A stretch of DNA of 5,132 nucleotides. It comes from Sulfurimonadaceae bacterium. Lineage in GTDB: Bacteria; Campylobacterota; Campylobacteria; Campylobacterales; Sulfurimonadaceae. Below, one piece after another: positions 1 to 5,132 of the stretch. The position numbers and the translations under genes were made by a program. Position 1 is the stretch's first letter. Each line of letters starts with the position of its first letter. The notes under the pieces are model-generated. The model was not told the origin of the DNA. It worked only from the letters and a program-made list of their open reading frames with translations, and did not search any database. The stretch lies in assembly GCA_030610325.1 (NCBI GenBank), contig JAUWRZ010000183.1:1-5132 (forward strand), read 5' to 3'.

Positions 1-1106
1 ATCAACCATGATTCCAGATAGAAGAAAAGGACAAAGATAAAGATGAGTATGACAAAGACAGCACTAAGATCATAACGCCATACATCACAAGGCGAACTCA
101 GCAAATCGCCTACAAGTAACTTATCAAGGACATTTGCATGTACCTCAACTCCTGCGATCACACTGTCAAAGGGAATCGAACGCAGATCAAAAAGCCCTAC
201 GGCAGACGTCCCTATCAGAACAAACTTTCCAGCGATATCTTCGGATGTAAACGTACCGTTTAAGATATCTGCCGCACTTATGTACTTAAAGTGCCTGCCA
301 GGACCTCTGAAGTTCACTATCATACGGCCTGCAAGATCAGTCGGTATAGTCAATTCGCCAATACGTATCTTCTCTACTCCCGCATCATCACCATCGACAT
401 CTACTCTGGAGATCTCATTATAAATACGAAACATCTCCAAAGCCAGAGAAGGGTAGAGCATTCCGTCATAGCGCATGACAAGAGGGACTCTGCGGATCAT
501 CCCTCCCTCATCGGGAAGGTTATTGAAAAAGCCGCTACTATACAGATTCTCCTGAAGTACATCAAGGTTTAAGACGACACCATCGGGCCGGATGATACTT
601 GGATTAGCATCAAATCCCTTCTCCAAAAATACTGCGGGGATCAGTGGTCCCTCCACCCCTGCTCTCTCATTGTCTCCAAAAAGAAAGATATATCCTCCGA
701 CAGTCGGCGTAGTAGCCAGGCTCTCTGCAAGGATGAGATCATAGTTCTCAAGGACAGCAGTATTGCCCTCTATCTTTGAAGCTATACGATGTGGTGAAGT
801 CTGATCTGCTTCGGCAAAGACCATATCTAATCCAATGATACCGGCTTGTGCATCACTTAGACTGTTTAAGAGATCTGCTACGATCGTACGAGGCCATGGC
901 CACTGGCCAAACTGCTTTAAAGCAACCTCATCGATATCGACGATGACTACCTGTTCACTTTTAGGCAGTTCTCCACGAACAATAAACAGGAGATCGCGAA
1001 GATTGTTATTGAGAGCGTAGAATGCCATCGGCACAAAAAAATACACCCAGGTGAGTAATAGCCCAAGCAGTAGTGCTGCAAGACTCTTTATCCAGATCTT
1101 TGTCAT
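1..1106 (-). CDS. CHASE2-domain membrane sensor protein, C-terminal part beyond window edge
   Basis: The frame is open from ATG at 1106 to the window edge (368 codons, no stop), so only the N-terminal sensor part is seen. Residues about 8-30 form a first membrane helix (LAALLLGLLLTWVYFFVPMA). Residues about 35-338 match the CHASE2 extracytoplasmic sensor family: VVIVDIDEVALKQFGQWPWP (53-72), IGLDMVFAEAD (91-101), FFNNLPDEGGMIRRVPLV (193-210), YPSLALEM (218-225), NFRGPG (265-270), GKFVLIGTSAVGLFDLR (293-309) and AGVEVHANVLD (318-328). A second hydrophobic helix begins near 346 (AVFVILIFIFVLFF); in this family it is normally the first of about three helices ahead of a cytoplasmic output domain, which is missing here. 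Known outputs are class III adenylate cyclase, GGDEF/EAL, histidine kinase and Ser/Thr kinase, so the reaction cannot be assigned. ATG 1106 is the only usual start codon after the in-frame stop at 1128-1130. No clear Shine-Dalgarno precedes it, which suggests coupling to the FecR gene 21 nt upstream. The CHASE2 assignment is strong; the signal sensed is unknown. Confidence 0.9.
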   Translation of the reverse strand, partial: MTKIWIKSLAALLLGLLLTWVYFFVPMAFYALNNNLRDLLFIVRGELPKSEQVVIVDIDEVALKQFGQWPWPRTIVADLLNSLSDAQAGIIGLDMVFAEADQTSPHRIASKIEGNTAVLENYDLILAESLATTPTVGGYIFLFGDNERAGVEGPLIPAVFLEKGFDANPSIIRPDGVVLNLDVLQENLYSSGFFNNLPDEGGMIRRVPLVMRYDGMLYPSLALEMFRIYNEISRVDVDGDDAGVEKIRIGELTIPTDLAGRMIVNFRGPGRHFKYISAADILNGTFTSEDIAGKFVLIGTSAVGLFDLRSIPFDSVIAGVEVHANVLDKLLVGDLLSSPCDVWRYDLSAVFVILIFIFVLFFYLESWL

Positions 1107-1127
1107 TATGATACCGGTCTGGATGAC
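1107..1127 (-). other. 21-nt gap between FecR and CHASE2 genes, without a clear ribosome binding site
   Basis: Read on the minus strand, this gap holds no AGGAG-like sequence at a useful distance from ATG 1106. A short inverted repeat, GGTC and GACC with a 5-nt loop (1116-1128), just reaches the last base of the FecR stop codon. The gap is exactly seven codons long, so the CHASE2 gene is in the same frame as the FecR gene. Translation of CHASE2 most likely depends on ribosomes finishing FecR (inference). The hairpin is too short to call a terminator, and no T-run follows it. Confidence 0.4.
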
Positions 1128-1853
1128 CTATCTATCATGAAAACCTACTGTCGGTACCTTGATGTAGGTAGCTGTCTCAACGTCGATGATCTCACCGACC
1201 TCCTCCTGCTGTGTGACATCAGCGATCTGAGCATCATAGAGCTCATCATCTTGCATCACTTGTTTGACAGTATCACTTTCACTCTCTTCATCCTTCTCAT
1301 CTAAAGGAGTACTCTCTAAGGGTCTTATCTCGTTCTTCTCTTTAGTATGTTCAAATACCATCCCTGCATCGACAAGATAAAACGTCTCATCGATAAAGAC
1401 TTTGATCTTCCCCTTATGGCACGTGATGGTCTCGCTTTCCTCTTTTACATCCGCACTAAAGTCCGTACCACGGATACCGATGGTCGCTGAAGCTGTCTTG
1501 ACCGTGTAACGCTCCGGTGCCAACTTGGCGATCTTCCCGGTGACAACACGGAAAAAGCCACGATCCATATGCATCTTGACCTCACTGCTCTTCTCATCAC
1601 CAAAACGAAAAGCATCAAATACAAATATCGAATCCGGACCTATCGTCACGACTGTATCATCTTGTAGCAGTACCTGTACTCGAGACTTCTCTGAGGTAGT
1701 GATCTCATCTGCGGCCTCTATGGCCATCCCATTTGTAACGTCAAGTGTCCCACTGCTGCGTTTTAGTGTCGCGTTACCTGTGATGACTCCGATGTTTCCT
1801 ATGCCCGACCATGCCAAAGCTGTGATGGTCAATAAAAGTAACAATATCCGCAT
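1128..1853 (-). CDS. Exported FecR-domain protein with acidic C-terminal tail
   Basis: This is a 241-residue protein if started at ATG 1853. It begins with a short signal peptide (MRILLLLLTITALAWS, then GIGNIG). Residues about 55-150 fit the FecR domain: RVQVLLQDDTVVTIGPDS (58-75), then GFFRVVTGKIAKLAPERYTV (99-118) and the family hallmark TASATIGIRGTDF (120-132), ending in a small beta segment around HKGKIKVF. Residues about 170-241 are rich in Glu and Asp (LDEKDEESESD) and match no fold I know. Unlike classical FecR, it has no N-terminal cytoplasmic anti-sigma segment or membrane anchor, so it should be a free periplasmic protein and not a sigma-factor regulator. A GTG at 1859 and an ATG at 1856 are also in frame. 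The GTG overlaps the Shine-Dalgarno AAGGAG (1859-1864) and the ATG is only 2 nt from it, so 1853, at 5 nt, is preferred. It sits between the barrel and CHASE2 genes, which suggests a role as a periplasmic partner or ligand-binding part of the same sensing chain (inference). Confidence 0.85.
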   Translation of the reverse strand: MRILLLLLTITALAWSGIGNIGVITGNATLKRSSGTLDVTNGMAIEAADEITTSEKSRVQVLLQDDTVVTIGPDSIFVFDAFRFGDEKSSEVKMHMDRGFFRVVTGKIAKLAPERYTVKTASATIGIRGTDFSADVKEESETITCHKGKIKVFIDETFYLVDAGMVFEHTKEKNEIRPLESTPLDEKDEESESDTVKQVMQDDELYDAQIADVTQQEEVGEIIDVETATYIKVPTVGFHDR

Positions 1854-1858
1854 CATCA

Positions 1859-1864
1859 CTCCTT
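1859..1864 (-). promoter_or_regulatory. Ribosome binding site of the FecR gene, overlapping the upstream stop codon
   Basis: AAGGAG on the minus strand shares bases with the TAA stop of the barrel gene (TAAGGAG). It lies 5 nt before ATG 1853. The overlap of stop and Shine-Dalgarno decides the FecR start and points to translational coupling. Confidence 0.75.
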
Positions 1865-3176
1865 AATAGTTGTACTGTAGGCCAAGCATGAAGATGCTCT
1901 TATCATACTCTGCCAACGCATAATTAGAGTCATTTCTTACATAGCGGTAGAGAAGGGACCCTTCCAGACTATCAAGAAACATCCTGCTTACCTTAAACTC
2001 TGCCTGATGATAGTCATCACTACGCTCATCTGAATCAGCATCGGCTGCGTCATCGTACTCTGCACTACGGTACCGATAATCAAATCTTGTTATAAACCAG
2101 TCAAGTACATGATAGTTGACACCAAAAGAGGCTGTCATCGTATCTTTATTGGTAAACAAGAGACTGTCACTAAACTCCGCAGAGTAGCTGTCTAGATTGA
2201 CTTTAAAGTAGGCAAAGTCTCTTGCAAAGAGCCAGTACAGTCCCAGACCCCCGCCGACAACGGTATCATTACGTCGCTCATCGATCTCTTCGATATAACT
2301 ACGCTGAGTATAGCGGGCATTAGCATTTAAGATAAAAGCTTGAGAGAGAGCGAAATTGATTCTCGGATCTATGCTGACACTTTGCAGAAGATCACGGTCG
2401 AGGAAGTGCACTCTGCTATAAGTCACAGGCAGATAGACATCATAACTGTCTCTATGATAACCCATACCTGCACCTACCGAGAACGCAAACAGGTTATAAA
2501 AGTCTGCATCGATATTGTTCTGATAGAAAAGATTACCATCACCACGTGCGTACCAACCGCCCTCTTCACTGAGATCATGGGTATAACTTACTGCTCCCTT
2601 TAGCTGTACGAACATCGTACTTATCTCATCTTCACTTGTAGGGAGGTCCAGATCACCCGGACTTACATTTATGTTAGAGTCATAACCGATGCCTATCTCG
2701 GCAGATGCCCTAACCTTCTGTAAGTCCTCTTCACCACGGATACTCTCCAGTGAAGTACGCTGCGCCGGACTCAACTGATAGTTCTCCGTACTTTTTGACA
2801 TCTCATCTGCCAACTCATCACGCTCAAGTTCAGCATAGAGCATCGCAAGATGGACCCGTACTTCTGTATCATCAGGATCGATCATTAACACTCGTTCATA
2901 CGCACTCATCGCCATCTCATCAAGACTCACGACTTTTGCTTTCTCCTCCGGGCTTAGAGGCACATAGGGTCTTGTCTTAAGTGCATTACTCATCGCTTCA
3001 GCGCTTTGCGCCCAGAGCAGATGCAATTTGACATCCCCATATAAGTCGGTACTACCTTGTGCTTCAAGAATGACTTCTCTGTATTTTTTCTCGTCATACA
3101 TCGTCTGCAGATCTGCGACACCGGCAAGCAGTGTCATCTGCACCATTAGTAACAATATGACCGTTTTTTTCATCAT
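1863..3176 (-). CDS. TPR-containing outer-membrane beta-barrel protein
   Basis: This is a 437-residue protein when started at ATG 3176. The signal peptide is MMKKTVILLLMVQMTLLAG, cleaved near residues 19-21. Residues about 22-150 are helical and TPR-like: the best repeat is SAYERVLMIDPDDTEVRVHL (91-110), continued by AMLYAEL, and a weaker one lies at about 22-60 (DLQTMYDEKKYREVILEA). From about residue 156 the sequence turns to alternating, aromatic-rich beta strands (SAEIGIGYDSNINVSPGDL, 158-176) up to the C-terminus SIFMLGLQYNY, whose final aromatic residue fits an outer-membrane protein targeting signal. About 280 residues are enough for a 12- to 14-strand barrel. This layout resembles TPR-plus-barrel proteins such as SLAM (DUF560), but I cannot confirm membership. 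Three in-frame ATGs follow the Shine-Dalgarno AAAAGG (3183-3188); 3176 and 3173 have the best spacing. A start at 3227 would give an unlikely leader and overlap the lipoprotein gene by 41 nt. The stop overlaps the next gene's binding site. Confidence 0.8.
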   Translation of the reverse strand: MMKKTVILLLMVQMTLLAGVADLQTMYDEKKYREVILEAQGSTDLYGDVKLHLLWAQSAEAMSNALKTRPYVPLSPEEKAKVVSLDEMAMSAYERVLMIDPDDTEVRVHLAMLYAELERDELADEMSKSTENYQLSPAQRTSLESIRGEEDLQKVRASAEIGIGYDSNINVSPGDLDLPTSEDEISTMFVQLKGAVSYTHDLSEEGGWYARGDGNLFYQNNIDADFYNLFAFSVGAGMGYHRDSYDVYLPVTYSRVHFLDRDLLQSVSIDPRINFALSQAFILNANARYTQRSYIEEIDERRNDTVVGGGLGLYWLFARDFAYFKVNLDSYSAEFSDSLLFTNKDTMTASFGVNYHVLDWFITRFDYRYRSAEYDDAADADSDERSDDYHQAEFKVSRMFLDSLEGSLLYRYVRNDSNYALAEYDKSIFMLGLQYNY

Positions 3177-3182
3177 CATACG

Positions 3183-3188
3183 CCTTTT
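3183..3188 (-). promoter_or_regulatory. Ribosome binding site of the barrel gene
   Basis: AAAAGG on the minus strand overlaps the last bases of the lipoprotein stop codon TAA (3187-3189). It is 3, 6 and 9 nt before the in-frame ATGs at 3179, 3176 and 3173. It supports a start here rather than at 3227 and implies coupling to the lipoprotein gene. Confidence 0.6.
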
Positions 3189-5132
3189 AAAGTCCATGAA
3201 GAGACATTGCTCCATTATTGTAACCATTACCTATGCGGTCTTTAAGACCTACACGCTTACCTATTGTCAGGACATCACCTGCTTGCAGTGTAGCATCAGA
3301 GATCACGGTCACGACTTTGCCATTTGCCTGTACATTGACGATGTTCCCTCGACTGATATCGAACTTATCTATGGTCACAGTCGCTGGATCGACATACTCA
3401 GAAAAGGTGATCTTGACTACACCGGTATCAGCGATCCGTTCGACTGCACTGTTTTGCACTACCGGAAAGAGTTTGTCCTGGATAGCATTAAAGAGACTTA
3501 TCCGCCCCTCCTCTTCCAAGAGTGCCAAAAAGCCCTCATCACCGCTACCAAAAGCATTTGCCGCTACTGCGCTTCCGACAACAGTGATCCGTGTCACATC
3601 ACTCTCATCAAACAGTGCTCGTACCAGGACCCCGCTATCGGGGCTACTTAGGTAACTATAGGACTTCCCTACTACCGTGTCTGTGAAAGTAGTAAGATCG
3701 GCACCCTTGATAAAAGTCTGAAGAGGTTCAGTAGAGATATCACCAGAAAGACTCATATCGTAGACTTTGGCTGAGGATGTCATCGCATAGACCCGGTCAT
3801 CACCTGCTGCGTCTTTATCACCATAAGTGATCGTGTTCAAGGCACCCGGGATCATCACATCAGACTCAAGCTTACTCGCTTCATCATAGACCAGCACCCC
3901 TTCATCACCGGTAAGCAGATAGACACGGTATGGAGTCTTATCTGATAATGCAGTAACATCACTCAAAGTCCCTTTTGTAGGTTTGATAGTCTTTTTATGC
4001 TTTACTTTGCCAGGTTCCACCTCATAGACATAGAAGCCATCAAGCGCACTGGCCGCATAGATATAGGCCACACCGGAATCCGAAGTCGCTGAGCTGACAC
4101 CATTTACTTTCCTGAGTGTCTTGAAGTGATCTATTAACGTCATCGTTGGAGCTTCGATGACATACATACCATCAGCCTCTGTTCCAGCGATGATGTATTG
4201 CAGATCGACTTTGACATCAAGGGCTATGACCTTTGATGGTGTCTCATATTCACCGGCAAAACTCAAAGCAGGATATCCATCGGCAACACGTACGAGGTAA
4301 AGTCTGATACCGGTATCTGTACCAACGGCGATATACTGCTCTGCAGAAGCTACCATATAAGCAGTCATGGAGTGTGCCCCGACACCAAGGTCAAGTGGAG
4401 GGTCCATGAGGTTTGCGTAACCTGTGTTTACCTCTATACTCTCAGTATCTACATCAAAACTCCAGCTTTTGATGCCCTCGTAGGCATTACCGGAGCGGTC
4501 TGTGACATTACCTTCAAGCGTGACTGTATAGTTCTCATCTGGAGTGAGTTCACCCTCTGGGATAAGACTCAACTGTGTACTCTCAGTCTGTGAAGCACCA
4601 TTGACTTTAGTGCTTGAAGCATCTCTCAAGACCAGGACACCGTCACCAGCTATCTCCTCATCAAACTCCATCGCGATATGCGTACTCTTATCTGCACTCC
4701 CATCTTTGTGAGGGAAAAGCGATAAAAGTGCAGGAGGTGTTACATCGGGATCGATATCTGTAGTGAAGATAAGCGTAAAATCACTTTTTAAAGTACGGCC
4801 AGCTGTATCTTGAACAGCTGTCGTCACATTGACTTTATATTGCGAGCTAGGTAAAAAAAAGTCATTTGGTACGATCTCTACGACCTCATCTATGACCGTA
4901 AGTTTTGCAGGGACAGGGGCATCTCCTGCGTCACTGATAAAGATAGAAGCTTCATCGACTGTTACCTCATCGAGGACAGATGAGAAGGTAAGTGAGACAT
5001 ATTGCCCTATGGGGATAAGATCATCAGAGGAGTTAAAAGAGACTGATAAGAACTCAGCGGATTCGTCACCGCCTTCGATGCCGTCATCGGAGTTTCCCGC
5101 ACCTCCGCCACCACAAGCTGTGAACATAAGCA
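3187..5132 (-). CDS. Ig-like/beta-propeller outer-envelope lipoprotein, 5' end beyond window edge
   Basis: The frame continues past the right edge; the first ATG in view (5127) would give MFTACGGGG, which is too short for a signal peptide. FTAC followed by Gly residues looks like a lipobox, so the true start lies upstream and Cys5 (counting from that ATG) is the probable lipidated residue. After a flexible linker (6-25) come two bacterial Ig-like domains of the Big_5 type: about 26-124 (SLTFSSVLDEVTVDEASIFI, LPSSQYKVNV) and about 130-232 (IAMEFDEEIAG, LTPDENYTVTLEGNVTDRSG). Residues about 250-553 hold roughly seven repeats of about 40 residues with a recurring Asp/Gly-then-hydrophobic strand, such as GTDTGIRLYLV, GTEADGMYVIE, SALDGFYVYEV and GDEGVLVYDEA, resembling LVIVD-type propeller blades. 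A third Ig-like domain closes the protein (about 557-642: VVKITFSEYVDPATVTIDKF). No catalytic motif is seen. The likely role is binding or display at the outer membrane (inference). The barrel gene begins 10 nt after its stop. Confidence 0.8.
   Translation of the reverse strand, partial: LMFTACGGGGAGNSDDGIEGGDESAEFLSVSFNSSDDLIPIGQYVSLTFSSVLDEVTVDEASIFISDAGDAPVPAKLTVIDEVVEIVPNDFFLPSSQYKVNVTTAVQDTAGRTLKSDFTLIFTTDIDPDVTPPALLSLFPHKDGSADKSTHIAMEFDEEIAGDGVLVLRDASSTKVNGASQTESTQLSLIPEGELTPDENYTVTLEGNVTDRSGNAYEGIKSWSFDVDTESIEVNTGYANLMDPPLDLGVGAHSMTAYMVASAEQYIAVGTDTGIRLYLVRVADGYPALSFAGEYETPSKVIALDVKVDLQYIIAGTEADGMYVIEAPTMTLIDHFKTLRKVNGVSSATSDSGVAYIYAASALDGFYVYEVEPGKVKHKKTIKPTKGTLSDVTALSDKTPYRVYLLTGDEGVLVYDEASKLESDVMIPGALNTITYGDKDAAGDDRVYAMTSSAKVYDMSLSGDISTEPLQTFIKGADLTTFTDTVVGKSYSYLSSPDSGVLVRALFDESDVTRITVVGSAVAANAFGSGDEGFLALLEEEGRISLFNAIQDKLFPVVQNSAVERIADTGVVKITFSEYVDPATVTIDKFDISRGNIVNVQANGKVVTVISDATLQAGDVLTIGKRVGLKDRIGNGYNNGAMSLHGL
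4853..4860 (-). repeat. T8 homopolymer tract inside the lipoprotein gene
   Basis: Eight T residues in a row on the coding strand encode part of DFFLP (residues 89-93 counted from ATG 5127) in the first Ig-like domain. Reading the shifted frames shows that gaining one T gives an immediate TAG, and losing one T gives TGA after about a dozen codons. The tract is therefore able to switch the gene off by slippage, although eight bases is short and it may be only chance Phe/Leu coding. Confidence 0.35.

Noticed and set aside
291..1020. Two plus-strand open frames (291-572 and 835-1020)
   Set aside because: Both lie opposite conserved CHASE2 motifs on the minus strand and show no protein-like features of their own.
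1107..1853. Stop-codon readthrough making a FecR-CHASE2 fusion, since the two genes share a frame
   Set aside because: After an exported FecR domain, the first CHASE2 helix would put the sensor on the cytoplasmic side, the opposite of its known topology, so a fusion makes little sense.
1525..1866. Plus-strand open frame of 113 codons opposite the FecR gene
   Set aside because: The opposite strand encodes the FecR hallmark and a signal peptide; this frame has no start signal or domain.
3164..3170. A7 run on the coding strand near the start of the barrel gene as a phase-variation tract
   Set aside because: It is simply the Lys-Lys-Thr codons of a common signal peptide start and is short; there is no further sign of a switch.
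3028..3651. Plus-strand open frame of 207 codons across the lipoprotein/barrel junction
   Set aside because: It lies opposite two well-supported genes, has no Shine-Dalgarno, and its translation is Cys/Ile/Tyr-rich with no recognisable domain; it is a shadow of the minus-strand coding.
3233..3655. Plus-strand open frame of 140 codons opposite the lipoprotein C-terminal region
   Set aside because: It is Ser/Thr/Pro/Arg-rich low-complexity translation typical of an antisense frame; the minus-strand Ig-like and propeller sequence is clearly the real one.
4800..4820. Perfect 7-bp inverted repeat CAGCTGT/ACAGCTG with a 7-nt spacer
   Set aside because: It falls inside the first Ig-like domain and comes from two Thr-Ala codon pairs (TAVQDTAG); there is no T-run or regulatory setting around it.

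Overview
The window is one tightly packed, single-direction gene cluster on the minus strand, almost wholly coding, and open at both edges. It reads from the high coordinates downward: (1) an exported lipoprotein with bacterial Ig-like domains around a repeat region that looks like a seven-bladed beta-propeller (5' end missing); (2) a signal-peptide protein with an N-terminal TPR-type helical region and a C-terminal outer-membrane beta-barrel; (3) a small exported FecR-domain protein with an acidic tail; (4) the N-terminal sensor part of a CHASE2 membrane protein, whose C-terminal output domain lies beyond position 1. Gaps between genes are about 10, 9 and 21 nt, so the four are very probably one operon and translationally coupled. 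No promoter, terminator, RNA gene, CRISPR array or mobile element was seen.

The organism is probably a Gram-negative bacterium: there is a lipobox lipoprotein, a predicted outer-membrane barrel and periplasmic proteins. GC content looks to be in the mid-40s percent, estimated by eye on sample lines. In my recollection, FecR, TPR and CHASE2 genes sit together like this in sulfur-oxidising Campylobacterota such as Sulfurovum and Sulfurimonas, and also in some other proteobacteria. I put the source there as an inference only, with moderate to low confidence.

How the genes may work together (inference): the products would line up from outside to inside. The lipoprotein is at or on the outer membrane, the TPR/barrel protein is in the outer membrane with a periplasmic helical domain, the FecR protein is in the periplasm, and the CHASE2 receptor has its sensor in the periplasm and its output in the cytoplasm. 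CHASE2 receptors are known to carry adenylate cyclase, GGDEF/EAL, histidine kinase or serine/threonine kinase outputs; which one applies here cannot be seen. The cluster therefore looks like an envelope-spanning sensing module whose signal and response are unknown.

The two internal start sites were revised using Shine-Dalgarno positions: the barrel protein most likely starts near 3176 rather than 3227, and the FecR protein at 1853 rather than 1859. All plus-strand open frames lie opposite these genes and were judged to be shadows.
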